Origin: CALMAK01 sp964392265
Lineage (GTDB): Bacteria > Patescibacteriota > Saccharimonadia > Saccharimonadales > Saccharimonadaceae
Direction of reading: 5' to 3'
Length of the DNA: 64,000 bases
NCBI GenBank assembly: GCA_964392265.1
Contig: CAYMOS010000001.1
Coordinates: 124,001-188,000, forward strand
The notes below the pieces were generated by a model. That model did not search any database, was not told the origin of the DNA, and was given only the letters and a program-made list of their open reading frames with translations. The position numbers and the translations under genes were made by a program. Positions 35,533 to 43,356 of the stretch are shown here, one piece after another. Position 1 is the first letter of the stretch, and the number at the start of each line of letters is the position of its first letter.

Positions 35533-35940
35533 CTAAACGTTGGTGCCGGCAGTACCGCCGCCCGTAACGGATCCAATAACAAAATTAACGATGGCGTAGG
35601 CAAAAATGGCGATAATGAGACCAACGATTGCATAGAGAATGGTGTTTTTGGCTGAAGTAACGGCAGCGGAATTGCCACCCGAAATAATATAGCGCAATCC
35701 ACCAAAGATAAGCATAATCACACTGAGAAATCCGACGATAAACAGCATGGCGTTAATGACGGTTGTTAATACCCCGCCATCACCCAAGAGTGTACTAGGA
35801 ACATCCGAGCCGCGAGCCGCGTCAACACCTGATCGTACTGAACCGTCAAAAAGTGCAGCGGCGGGAGTTGATGCAAGAAAGAATGTCGTCCCTATGGCGA
35901 CAAGCGAGAGGGCGAATACTGAGATAAATTTCTTGATCAT
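35533..35940 (-). CDS. VirB2/TrbC-like pilin protein
   Basis: 135 aa. Signal peptide (ends near APAAALFDGS), then helix-loop-helix LIFGGLRYIISGGNSAAVTSAKN, as in the 28.4-30.9 kb pilins. It lies apart from them on the other strand. TATAAT on the minus strand with AGGAG before the ATG gives a normal leadered mRNA, unlike the tandem pilins. Confidence 0.78.
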   Translation of the reverse strand: MIKKFISVFALSLVAIGTTFFLASTPAAALFDGSVRSGVDAARGSDVPSTLLGDGGVLTTVINAMLFIVGFLSVIMLIFGGLRYIISGGNSAAVTSAKNTILYAIVGLIIAIFAYAIVNFVIGSVTGGGTAGTNV

Positions 35941-36000
35941 TGCGAAACAGGCTCCTATTATTATGCAATATACTTCTATTATAGCAAATTATTCGTAATA

Positions 36001-36153
36001 TGTCTACTAAGATTGCTAATCTTATGGTACTATATACTACGTACTTTGCCTAAATGATAAATCGTTGTTTAGGGAAAAGAGCAGCCGGTCCCGACGAATT
36101 TATTTCGTTGTACCGCGCGGTGAGAAAAACCGTAGGTTTGTCTCATTACCTGT
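36001..36153 (+). promoter_or_regulatory. Promoter and hairpin-rich leader of tRNA-Ser(GCT)
   Basis: TATACT at 36033-36038 precedes about 110 nt of hairpin-forming sequence: CCTAAA...TTTAGG (36050-36073), ACGAA-TTTAT-TTCGT (about 36093-36107), GAG..AAACC-GTA-GGTTT..CTC (36122-36144). This is long for a tRNA leader and could hold a small RNA. No known family recognised. Confidence 0.4.
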
Positions 36154-36246
36154 GGAGGAGTACCCAAGTGGCTGAAGGGGACGGTTTGCTAAATCGTTAG
36201 TCTGGGGAGACCTGGAGCGGGAGTTCGAATCTCCCCTCCTCCGCCA
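36154..36246 (+). tRNA. tRNA-Ser (anticodon GCT)
   Basis: Acceptor GGAGGAG/CTCCTCC, G discriminator, encoded CCA. Anticodon arm ACGGT-TTGCTAA-ATCGT, long variable arm, T arm GGGAG-TTCGAAT-CTCCC. Reads AGC/AGU. Confidence 0.95.
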
Positions 36247-36283
36247 AGAAAAAAGAATGACCATCTGGTCATTCTTTTTTCTT
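36246..36283 (+). terminator. Terminator of tRNA-Ser(GCT)
   Basis: AAGAAAAAAGAATGACC and its complement form a long stem with a 4-nt loop and a T-rich 3' arm, beginning at the last A of CCA. Confidence 0.75.
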
Positions 36284-36297
36284 AACGAAGTCGGGGC

Positions 36298-36434
36298 GAT
36301 CCGAACTCCCGCGTAATTTTGACGTAGTCAAAATTGACGGCGAGTTCGGCGTAGTGCCGCGCAGCTAGAAAAGCACCGAAGGTATTTTTCTGGCAAGCAA
36401 GCGGAGGAGTCCGAAGGCCGCCATCTCCCCTTCC
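36298..36434 (+). repeat. Interrupted 3'-half copy of tRNA-Ser(GCT) with structured insert (element B)
   Basis: Same layout as element A: inverted T-arm copy (GATCCGAACTCCCGCG, 36298-36313), hairpin AATTTTGAC-GTA-GTCAAAATT, and direct T-arm copy ending GCGAGTTCG (36340-36348). A 74-nt insert follows (36349-36422, starting GCGTAGTG), then ATCTCCCCTTCC (36423-36434), matching the tRNA 3' half. The T-arm copies match this tRNA, not the TGA one. Both inserts contain CGGAGGAG near the 3' end. Confidence 0.6.
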
Positions 36435-36700
36435 TATTTCTCCTCTGGTAACAAATGAGCAACGTGGCTGAGATCGACACCTTGGTCTTGTAGTCGTTTC
36501 GCTAGCGACTCGTAGGCTGTATCTGGAATCTTGGCCCTACGCTGCTCCATCTTTGCTCGCAATGCCGGTGGTATATGTGGCTGGTCAACTACCATATTGA
36601 ACCCAGCCTGTGACATCTGTCTCAAAAGATCTGCATCAGGGGGTGTCTGAGGTTGCTGGTCTCTATCGTGATTACTGGGTCGGAACGATCGTTCATTCAT
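36434..36700 (-). CDS. Small hypothetical protein
   Basis: 88 aa from ATG 36700 (MNERSFRPSNHD). TATAAT on the minus strand (36707-36712) ends 6 nt before it, so the mRNA is probably leaderless; the longer frame to 36754 would start before this promoter. A polar Gln/Pro/Asp N-terminus, then helical segments. No family recognised. Its stop codon touches the end of element B. Confidence 0.55.
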   Translation of the reverse strand: MNERSFRPSNHDRDQQPQTPPDADLLRQMSQAGFNMVVDQPHIPPALRAKMEQRRAKIPDTAYESLAKRLQDQGVDLSHVAHLLPEEK

Positions 36701-36805
36701 AATGTAATTATAGCAAAAAACATCATATTTGTCAAATATAGTCATAACTATCATAATCTCTCATTTTTCTCGCAACAAACGCCGCTTGTGATAAACTAAA
36801 AATGT

Positions 36806-37432
36806 ATGAATCCCGATGAGAACCAGGAGAATTATTGGCAAGATAATCAGCAGGCTGCAGACCAGCCAAGTGACTATCCTCAGGAGACGTATCAGCCAGC
36901 CGACCAAGAAGTCGATGCGCCTGTTGCGGCGGCCGAAACGCGTCGTCCTGTCGAGACACCCGAGGAAGTTCCTGTGCAATGGGTCGCCCACGAGTATATT
37001 CATGAAGAAAAAGGGACTGGCTGGTATATCATTTTTGCCGTAGTGGTGCTTTTGCTGATTGCGGCCGACGTTCTATTTCTCAAGTCGTTCTTGTGGACTT
37101 TCTCTTTTTTGGTGATGGTGATGGCGGTCGCCCTTGTTGTTTATAGTCGTCGTCCTCCTCGCGATATCCAATACGCACTTAGTGGTAAACAGGGCCTATA
37201 CATCGGTGAAAGATTGTACCATCTGTCTGATTTTAAGGCTTTTGGCTTAATCAAAGATGGTGATCATAACTCAATCATGCTAATTCCGGTCAAGCGTTTC
37301 GCACCAGGTGTATCGGTCTATTTTCCAGACGAAGCCGGTGAACGGATTGTTGATATCTTAGGTCAACGCCTTCCGATGGAAACATTGAAACTCGACGCCA
37401 TCGATATTCTTGTCCGCAAACTACGTCTCTAA
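36806..37432 (+). CDS. Membrane protein with acidic Gln/Pro-rich N-terminus
   Basis: 208 aa. Residues 1-60 are polar (Asn, Gln, Asp, Pro). Two close membrane helices lie at about 75-115 (GWYIIFAVVVLLLIAADVLFL and the next), then a soluble domain (about 120-208) starting RPPRDIQYALSGKQGLYIG. A TAAACT box lies 8 nt before the ATG. It looks like a conserved CPR membrane protein of unknown role. Confidence 0.65.
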   Translation: MNPDENQENYWQDNQQAADQPSDYPQETYQPADQEVDAPVAAAETRRPVETPEEVPVQWVAHEYIHEEKGTGWYIIFAVVVLLLIAADVLFLKSFLWTFSFLVMVMAVALVVYSRRPPRDIQYALSGKQGLYIGERLYHLSDFKAFGLIKDGDHNSIMLIPVKRFAPGVSVYFPDEAGERIVDILGQRLPMETLKLDAIDILVRKLRL

Positions 37433-37522
37433 GTTGCCTGATAAAGAGGTAATGTGGTACAATAGCCGATGTTCGCTGCTGATTACGGCAGCAAAGTACC
37501 TTCTAGTTACACGAAAGTATCA

Positions 37523-39274
37523 CTATGCACTCCCGTGTGTGGTGATACATATGCACCCGTAGCTCAGCTGGATAGAGCGCTTGCTTGCGGAGCAAGAGGT
37601 CGTACGTTCAAATCGTGCCGGGTGTACCAAAAGTACGTTACTCAAACGTTTTGCATAATGAAGCAATCGTTTGCGACTTAAGCTAAGAAGCAGCTCGCTA
37701 GAAATAGCGAGCTGCTTTGTTTGTGGGGACAGAAGTGCCTCAAACAGGGGTGTTCTCTGTGGCGTTACGTCGTTACTAGTTTTCACCAGTACCTTCTCGA
37801 AGAATACTTGGTTGAACATCCGCTTGATGTGTTCTGGAGCTGTTTTGTATAACTTGCCCACGTTTGCCACTAATTCAAGGGCAACATCAAGGTTTCGTTC
37901 AACATCCTCGTAATTCTGCTCTAATGCTGCCAGTTTCAGGTCTATCTCTACCTTGGCTTTTTGCAGGGCTTCCTGTTCCTCCTTGAAGATATCTAGTGGC
38001 ATTGCATCGGCATAATGAGCTTCGAGTAGTTTCTTCTGCTTTCTTTTAATTTTATCTCGCTCAAGCCGTATGTTGCCTTGTGCTGCTAGCTCTTCTTTTC
38101 TGAGCTTACCCAGCTCTGCTACCAACACCGTCCGTAGCTGTTCTTTCTCGATATCGCTCAGTCGCACAGTGCGGTAGTAGGCTTCTATCTGCCTTTCCAC
38201 CTCATCAGTCTGTACCGACCGCTGCTGGCAGGTATTCCGCTTAGCGTGTCGGTTACCGCACATCAGGTAATGGTATAGGTCGCCTGTTGAACTACGGGAT
38301 ACTTGCACGAGCAATCTGCCGTGACATGACCCACACCAGACAGTGCTTTTCAGGAAATGCGGATGTTTGCGAGTTCGCTCGCCCTGGCGATGACTCTTCA
38401 TAATATCCTGCACTTTCTGCCATGTCGCTTCGTCCGTCAGTCTTGGGTGACTGCCATCGTAGTAGGTGTCATTGTATTTCACTAAGCCTTTGTAGTATGG
38501 GTTTATGAGGATGGTATTCATCCGTGCCTGCGTGACTGGCTTCGAGGCTATTCGGGGTGTTGAAGCCGTTGTCAGCCCCTCTGCCGCTAGTTCCTCGGCT
38601 AGCTGCTTCACCGTATAACTTCCTGTAGCGTACAAGGTAAAGGCTTTGCGGATAAGCGGTGCTCGTTCTTCGTCAACAATGACGGTTCGTACCTCTCGTC
38701 CTAATTCATCCCTCGTGATGAGGTTCTTGTAGCCTAACGGTGCTTTTGACGGTGTACCGCCATTTTGCACCTTTTGCCACATACCTTTCTTTACTTCTTG
38801 GGCAAGGTTGTTGCTGTAAAACTCTGCAATAGAGCTCATCACGCCATGCATCAGGTTACCTGAGGGTGAATCGTCAAAGGCTTCCATGGTCGAAACCAGT
38901 TGTACCTTCATTTTCTTCAGGACGTTCATAATCTCGACATCATCCGAGCGGTTACGCGCCAAACGGTCTAACTTGTGCACGATAACATAATCCACTCTAT
39001 GGGTCATGAGATATTCCAGCATTTCTTGCAGGGCGGGTCGGTCAGCTGTCTTGGCAGATTCACCACGGTCAGCAAACTCTTTGACGATGTATGCTCCCAT
39101 ACTTTCAGCTTTGCGTTGGTTGGCTTCACGCTGGGCTGGAATTGAGAAGCCCTCATCCATGCCGCCTTTCTCAGCCTGACGCTTGGTAGATACCCGAATG
39201 TACGTGACCGCCATGCGTGGTCGCTCGGCTGGTGAAGCCACTTGTTCCATGCTTTGGAGTAGTAATGTGTTCAT
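37523..39274 (-). CDS. Large serine recombinase (site-specific integrase) reading through tRNA-Arg
   Basis: 583 aa. The resolvase-type catalytic domain has the nucleophile Ser29 in YIRVSTKRQ and conserved VIVHKLDRLARN. A recombinase domain follows (about 190-310), then a zinc ribbon (WCGSCHGRLL...CGNRHAKRNTC) and a coiled coil (about 385-470). AAGGAG precedes the ATG. The last ~35 residues are translated from the antisense of tRNA-Arg and its flank, so the original C-terminus was probably altered on insertion. It should catalyse integration and excision of the surrounding element. Confidence 0.9.
   Translation of the reverse strand: MNTLLLQSMEQVASPAERPRMAVTYIRVSTKRQAEKGGMDEGFSIPAQREANQRKAESMGAYIVKEFADRGESAKTADRPALQEMLEYLMTHRVDYVIVHKLDRLARNRSDDVEIMNVLKKMKVQLVSTMEAFDDSPSGNLMHGVMSSIAEFYSNNLAQEVKKGMWQKVQNGGTPSKAPLGYKNLITRDELGREVRTVIVDEERAPLIRKAFTLYATGSYTVKQLAEELAAEGLTTASTPRIASKPVTQARMNTILINPYYKGLVKYNDTYYDGSHPRLTDEATWQKVQDIMKSHRQGERTRKHPHFLKSTVWCGSCHGRLLVQVSRSSTGDLYHYLMCGNRHAKRNTCQQRSVQTDEVERQIEAYYRTVRLSDIEKEQLRTVLVAELGKLRKEELAAQGNIRLERDKIKRKQKKLLEAHYADAMPLDIFKEEQEALQKAKVEIDLKLAALEQNYEDVERNLDVALELVANVGKLYKTAPEHIKRMFNQVFFEKVLVKTSNDVTPQRTPLFEALLSPQTKQLAISSELLLSLSRKRLLHYAKRLSNVLLVHPARFERTTSCSASKRSIQLSYGCICITTHGSA
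37553..37629 (+). tRNA. tRNA-Arg (anticodon GCG)
   Basis: 77 nt with encoded CCA. Acceptor GCACCCG/CGGGTGT, A discriminator. Anticodon arm CTTGC-TTGCGGA-GCAAG gives GCG, reading CGC/CGU. Most bacteria use an ACG tRNA edited to inosine here. The 3' end overlaps the recombinase frame on the other strand and is the likely attachment site. Confidence 0.93.
37688..37717. repeat. Strong hairpin next to the left attachment site
   Basis: Thirteen-bp perfect stem AAGCAGCTCGCTA / TAGCGAGCTGCTT with a GAAA tetraloop, followed by TGTTTG on the plus strand. It may end tRNA-Arg transcripts although it lies inside the recombinase frame, supporting the idea that this part of the frame is not ancestral coding sequence. 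Confidence 0.6.
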
Positions 39275-39769
39275 AGTTGTTTTTCTCCTTTCTGTTCATT
39301 ACGTTGATATTGTCGAGATAGCTATTCGCTACCTCTGTTATTATTTGATAGGTCATCCTATTAATGCTTCCTTTCGATGGAAAGTCCAGTGGTTTTAGTG
39401 AGATGTTGCAACATTATATTGCAAGCCTCGTTACCACTGTAATTCCACCTTTACTTGCTATTTGCGGCTCGTCTTGTGAGCCATTACTTTTGATATATTT
39501 TTACTGCGTCCCGAACCGCCCAGTGGCGACCAGACAGCCGTTCTACAACTGTTCGCTCTGTTCACCCACCATTGACAGGGCAAGCTGGCTGCCGTCCGCA
39601 TGGGCTACGCGAGCGCCCCCCACGCGGACGTACATATATTTCTCCTAAAGGAGAACATCAGTCAGCTGGCTCAACCTTGGACATATGGGGGTGTTTCGCC
39701 CCTGTTACCGACAGTGACACGATAGGTGGAACGACTGGTGATTTGGACAGTTCACCGCAGCCCTCACGC
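39275..39769. other. Recombinase upstream region
   Basis: 495 bp with no convincing long gene. On the minus strand TATAAT (39413-39418) could drive the recombinase with a leader of about 130 nt. A 30-codon frame on the minus strand (39543-39635, starting MYVRVGGARVA) has AGGAG 7 nt before its ATG and might be a small peptide. Confidence 0.4.
39543..39635 (-). CDS. Possible 30-aa small protein
   Basis: Starts MYVRVGGARVAHADG and ends SEQSEQL-like (GEQSEQL). A good AGGAG site precedes the ATG, within an imperfect palindrome TTCTCCTTTAGGAGAA. No family. It could be chance. Confidence 0.25.
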   Translation of the reverse strand: MYVRVGGARVAHADGSQLALSMVGEQSEQL

Positions 39770-39961
39770 TTACTTTGCCGATAGCTTAGTCCTGTCTACC
39801 GAGTCAAGGCAGTTCCAATACTGTTCAAGGGCACGAGCCAGTTTGGTGAGATCGAGCTGCGAAACATGAACTGGTTCAATCTGGACATTGCCCGACAGAG
39901 CTGGTCTACCACGTCCACGACCGCCAGCAAGTTTACCGTGTTTGTTTGTACGCTTCTTCAT
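39770..39961 (-). CDS. Small basic protein with AT-hook-like motif
   Basis: 63 aa. The N-terminus is very basic, with GGRGRGRPAL resembling an AT-hook (GRGRP), and the C-terminal half is helical. A strong AGGAGG precedes the ATG. It lies on the same strand as and upstream of the recombinase. A DNA-binding helper, such as a directionality factor or repressor, is a guess from position and composition. Confidence 0.5.
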   Translation of the reverse strand: MKKRTNKHGKLAGGRGRGRPALSGNVQIEPVHVSQLDLTKLARALEQYWNCLDSVDRTKLSAK

Positions 39962-40196
39962 AGCGTCTCCTCCTTTCTCCTTGCTGTATTAGACGACCCG
40001 TGGATAGGTGCGTGTAGCAAGTGGGGCTAGGATAACAGACAAGTCAAGCGAGGGTCACGAAAAAGATGGAAAGTGTTGGAGGGCGAACAGACAAAAGATA
40101 ACAGGGGTGGAGGTATAGGATATGTGGGGGGGTTGCATGGGTTTTGGCCGGTGCGGAATAATGGGCATTCTACGGAGAGTACGGTATAATAGACGT

Positions 40197-40364
40197 ATGA
40201 ACAAAAGCAATGTCACAAGCGTCAACGAAAATAGCCCAGAATTCATCGCTGACTTACAACGTCGTGTTGCTATTGCTAAAAACCCAAAGAACCGCATTCA
40301 ACTGAGCAAATCAAAAAAGAACATCCTCCAGAAGTACAGAAAGCTCACTCGTGCAGCAGTATAG
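40197..40364 (+). CDS. Small basic hypothetical protein
   Basis: 55 aa, starting MNKSNVTSVNENSPEFIADL and ending in a Lys/Arg-rich helix (KSKKNILQKYRKLTRAAV). TATAAT (40185-40190) ends 6 nt before the ATG, so it is probably leaderless. It lies between the recombinase and the DGR target. No family recognised. Confidence 0.5.
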   Translation: MNKSNVTSVNENSPEFIADLQRRVAIAKNPKNRIQLSKSKKNILQKYRKLTRAAV

Positions 40365-40468
40365 CGTTTCTCTCACAAACGATGCCGAGAATGACAGGTC
40401 GATTCGTGAGAGGATAGATAAGGTACGTAGTGCGTAAAAGCTACCCCCTGACTCCATCCTGCTTGTGG

Positions 40469-40474
40469 TATAAT
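40469..40474 (+). promoter_or_regulatory. Extended -10 of the DGR target gene
   Basis: TGG-TATAAT (40466-40474) places +1 near 40481 and leaves a ~49-nt leader with GAAGGAGA (40511-40518) before the ATG at 40530. Confidence 0.6.
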
Positions 40475-40529
40475 CAAAGCTAGATTATATAGAAGCGTAA
40501 GATACGCCTTGAAGGAGATAGATGTTGAT

Positions 40530-41720
40530 ATGAAGGTATACGGAATAGCAGATGCTATGAGAGAACAATTTGCAGGAAAAAGCAAAAACCCTCCCTCCCT
40601 CCCTCCCTCCCTCCCTCCCTCCCTCCCTCCCTCTCATAAAAGAATAGCATCGCAACGGGGGTTCACAATTGTCGAACTCCTCATAGTCATCGTCGTCATC
40701 GCCATTCTTGCAGCTATATCTATAGTTGCCTACACAGGGATACAAAACCGAGCCCGAGAATCAGCCATCGCCAGCAAAGAAGCTCAAGTCAAAAAGAAGC
40801 TTGAGGTGTATAAAGTAGAAAACGACACCTATCCCGCTGACCAAACTGCCTTTGACACTCTCATTGGTCAAACTCCAAGTGACCAATACTACACCACCTA
40901 CACCTCAGCTCCACCGCACGACACCTACAGCATCAGTACAGCTGATGGCAGCGGCAGTGTTGCCCTGACCTGTCCAACCGGCTTTATCGTTGTCCCTGGT
41001 AACTCTCATTACGGCACCAGTGACTTCTGTGTGATGAAGTATGAGGCCAAAAACGTGGGCGGTACGGCTACCAGCCAAGCTACAGGCAATCCATGGGTAA
41101 GTATCTCGCAGACCTCAGCTATCACGACAGCACAGGGTGCCTGTAGTGGCTGTAAACTTATCACCGAAGCGGAATGGATGACGATTGCCATGAATGCTAT
41201 CTCCGTCCCAAGTAACTGGGTCAGTGGTACGGTTGGCTCGGGCACAATGTACCGAGGACATACGGATAATGCTCCGGCAAATGCTCTGGCAGCCAGTGCA
41301 AACGACAGCGACGGCTATACCGGAACCGGGCAGAGCTCGGGTGAACAGCGACGTACCTTGACGCTCACGAACGGTGAGGTGATCTGGGACTTTGCTGGCA
41401 ATGTATACGAGTGGACGGATGCAACCATAACAGGTGGTCAACCAGGGCTTTCTGGCGAGTCTGCTTATGTATGGAAAGACTACAACGCTGGCAGCTTGCA
41501 ATGGAATAGCCTGCCAAGTAACAGTCGTCCTACCGGCACGCTCTATCCACGTTCACAAGGCGTCGGTGGATTATATAGTAATGCAGCCGAATCGGGTACT
41601 CGTGCGTTCCGTCGCGGCGGCGGCTGGGGCACTGGCAGCGGTGCTGGTGTGTTGGCGTTGCATTTGGGCTATTCGCCCAGCGGCGCGCTCACGGATGTTG
41701 GATTTCGAGTCTCTCGGTGA
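40530..41720 (+). CDS. DGR variable protein: type IV pilin-like N-terminus + FGE/C-type-lectin-like domain
   Basis: 396 aa. A 44-residue leader contains PPSL repeats. It is followed by a prepilin cleavage motif SQRG-FTIVELLIVIVVIAILAAIS (Gly44/Phe45, Glu at +5), so it should be processed by a prepilin peptidase and displayed on or anchored by a pilus. A coiled segment (about 70-100) follows. Residues ~135-396 form a formylglycine-generating-enzyme/SUMF1-like domain (WDFAGNVYEWTD, GGGWGTGSGAG, VGFRVSR), the C-type-lectin fold used by many DGR targets to present variable residues. Residues 356-396 are the VR. The TTG at 40509 is rejected in favour of the ATG. Ligand unknown. Confidence 0.9.
   Translation: MKVYGIADAMREQFAGKSKNPPSLPPSLPPSLPPSHKRIASQRGFTIVELLIVIVVIAILAAISIVAYTGIQNRARESAIASKEAQVKKKLEVYKVENDTYPADQTAFDTLIGQTPSDQYYTTYTSAPPHDTYSISTADGSGSVALTCPTGFIVVPGNSHYGTSDFCVMKYEAKNVGGTATSQATGNPWVSISQTSAITTAQGACSGCKLITEAEWMTIAMNAISVPSNWVSGTVGSGTMYRGHTDNAPANALAASANDSDGYTGTGQSSGEQRRTLTLTNGEVIWDFAGNVYEWTDATITGGQPGLSGESAYVWKDYNAGSLQWNSLPSNSRPTGTLYPRSQGVGGLYSNAAESGTRAFRRGGGWGTGSGAGVLALHLGYSPSGALTDVGFRVSR
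40589..40632 (+). repeat. (CCCT)11 tetranucleotide microsatellite inside the DGR target gene
   Basis: Eleven tandem CCCT units encode PPSLPPSLPPSLPPS in the leader, before the prepilin motif. Gain or loss of one unit shifts the frame. No in-frame ATG, GTG or TTG lies between the repeat and the prepilin motif, so translation must pass through it. Confidence 0.9.
41595..41718 (+). repeat. DGR variable repeat (VR)
   Basis: 124 bp at the 3' end of the target, aligned without gaps to the TR at 43357-43480. 22 positions differ: 21 are adenine in the TR (A to G, C or T) and one is T to G (41611). The last 21 bp (41698-41718, ending at the first base of the stop) are identical and are the likely IMH-like initiation region. 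Confidence 0.95.
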
Positions 41721-41796
41721 TACTATCCAGACCTTTTACGTTATACCTTACGACCTTAGCTCTTTTAACTTTCCCCTTTTATCCTAACTACCCATC

Positions 41797-42153
41797 ATGA
41801 AGCAAGATTTTGTGATATATACAAGGATGTTGGAAGTGACGCTTTGGACATTCGAGAAAGCCAACACATTTCCTAAAAAACAGCGGTTTGTGCTTGGGCA
41901 ACAACTGGAGAATAGTGCACTCACGTCGCTACGGCTCATCATCGAAGCGAATAATACCGTGGGCGAACAGGCAACGCTTGAGAAACTGAGACATCTGAAC
42001 GTTGAACTTGAAGTGTTGCGTAGCTTGTTTCGGATTGCATTTGAGATAAAATTCATGAAAGCTTCGTCACTCGGATACATCACGAAGAAGATAGATGAGG
42101 TTGGCAAGATGGGCGGTAGCTGGCAGAAGAAGATTCGCAGTAAGCAATCTTAA
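41797..42153 (+). CDS. avd: DGR accessory protein Avd-like (four-helix bundle)
   Basis: 118 aa, all-helical, of the four-helix bundle / 23S rRNA intervening-sequence protein family to which DGR Avd proteins belong. KQRFVLGQQLENSALTSLRLIIEANN and ELEVLRSLFRIAFEIKFM match its core helices, and the C-terminus is basic. Avd forms a ring that binds RT and template RNA and is needed for cDNA synthesis. It follows the target by 76 nt on the same strand; its stop overlaps the stop of the convergent RT gene. Confidence 0.85.
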   Translation: MKQDFVIYTRMLEVTLWTFEKANTFPKKQRFVLGQQLENSALTSLRLIIEANNTVGEQATLEKLRHLNVELEVLRSLFRIAFEIKFMKASSLGYITKKIDEVGKMGGSWQKKIRSKQS

Positions 42154-43316
42154 GGGGTATCTGTGTCAACGTGGTCATCAAATAGTGTGAGCTGTTCTAG
42201 CTTTTGCTGTCGCCTCATATCTCTTCGATAGTGCTTGAGGATTGATGCTACGAATATCGCATCATCTTTCTTCGCTCGTTCTCGTGCAACCAGTGGCTCG
42301 CCGTTGCCGTGCATGACATGTGCCGACCATGCGTTGAATGAGTTGTTCACGCTTTGAACGCTCACTTTTCCTTCAGTCAGACTACGGAGCTTTTTGTTGA
42401 ACCGTCGCCGAAAACGCCTGACCGAACTTGCACGTACCCGTTTTGTGTGGGGGTACAAAATGTACCCGACAAAATCGACACCCAGCTGTGCTGGATATAT
42501 CCGTACTTTACGGGGATTCACTGTGAGATAGAGCTCGTCGTAGAGGAACGCCGTCAGGCTGTCTTGCCACCTGCGAAGCTGTGCTTTGTCGGGGTGAAAG
42601 AGGAGAATGTCGTCCATGTAACGGATGTAGTGGCGTATTTTCAACGTGTGCTTTGCGTATATATCTGCCGCGTGGAGGTAGATATTAGCGAAGAGTTGGC
42701 TGGTGAGATTGCCAATAGGAATACCTCGTCTGCCTTTGGTATGGAAGTGTGATTCTGGTGGGAATAGGTAGTCGTATTCTGTGCCGCTGTCGCTACTGGC
42801 AATGATGACATCGAGGAGATGAAGCAGTTGCGGGTCGGTGATACGCTGTGCAAGCAGGCTGCGAAGCTTGTTGTGGTTAACGGAGCCATAGTATTTAGAG
42901 ATATCGATCTTGCAGACATACATGGTGGGTGTGGTGCGGAGGAACTGCTGTACTCGTCTCATTGCTTTGTGGGTGCCTTTGTTGGGACGGCAAGCGTATG
43001 AGTCGTGAATGAAGTGTCGTTCGTAAAATGGGCTAAGGACACTATGGAGAGCATGATGCACGATCCTATCCCTGAAGGCAGGTGCCTCAATATGTCGTAC
43101 TTTTGGCTCCGTAACGAGGCGTTTTCTGTAGGGAAGGGGCACGTACGTGCCGCTAGCGAGCTCTTGCTGGATCGTGAGCAGCTCGCTCATGAATGCATAG
43201 TTGCTCGTTGTTGCAGTCCGGTTTGACCGTTTGCCGATAAGTGCCTTCTGGTGAGCTTTCGTGAGTGTTTCGAGAGAGGCGACGAGGCGAAACGCATCGC
43301 TGTGTAGGACGGTCAT
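42150..43316 (-). CDS. DGR reverse transcriptase
   Basis: 388 aa. RT motifs in order: KIDISKYYGSV (136-146), IPIGNLTSQLFANIYL with the DGR-type IGxxxSQ at 201-207 (group II intron RTs have QGxxxSP), and the catalytic YMDD (233-236) in RYMDDILLF. The C-terminal thumb is basic. It copies the TR RNA into adenine-mutagenised cDNA that replaces the VR. It is on the strand opposite to target, Avd and TR, which is unusual. A TATACA box (minus, 43327-43332) lies 10 nt before its ATG. Confidence 0.93.
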   Translation of the reverse strand: MTVLHSDAFRLVASLETLTKAHQKALIGKRSNRTATTSNYAFMSELLTIQQELASGTYVPLPYRKRLVTEPKVRHIEAPAFRDRIVHHALHSVLSPFYERHFIHDSYACRPNKGTHKAMRRVQQFLRTTPTMYVCKIDISKYYGSVNHNKLRSLLAQRITDPQLLHLLDVIIASSDSGTEYDYLFPPESHFHTKGRRGIPIGNLTSQLFANIYLHAADIYAKHTLKIRHYIRYMDDILLFHPDKAQLRRWQDSLTAFLYDELYLTVNPRKVRIYPAQLGVDFVGYILYPHTKRVRASSVRRFRRRFNKKLRSLTEGKVSVQSVNNSFNAWSAHVMHGNGEPLVARERAKKDDAIFVASILKHYRRDMRRQQKLEQLTLFDDHVDTDTP

Positions 43317-43326
43317 ATACTTCTAG

Positions 43327-43334
43327 TGTATACT
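43327..43334. promoter_or_regulatory. Overlapping divergent -10 boxes for RT and TR RNA
   Basis: TGTATACT contains TATACT on the plus strand (43329-43334, driving the TR RNA, +1 near 43341) and TATACA on the minus strand (43327-43332, driving the RT). The two share four base pairs, so use of one should block the other. Confidence 0.6.
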
Positions 43335-43356
43335 GATTACGGTTATCTGGTCTGAA

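Noticed and set aside
39364..39784. Plus-strand frames in the recombinase upstream region
   Set aside because: No ribosome site or composition bias; the region fits a minus-strand promoter and leader.
40589..40632. CCCT tract considered as a CRISPR or assembly artefact
   Set aside because: Units are 4 nt without spacers, so not CRISPR. The frame stays open through it into a pilin motif, so it is treated as a genuine microsatellite.
42150..43316. RT as a group II intron or retron enzyme
   Set aside because: It has IGxxxSQ rather than QGxxxSP, no maturase/HNH domain, and sits with a TR/VR pair and Avd.
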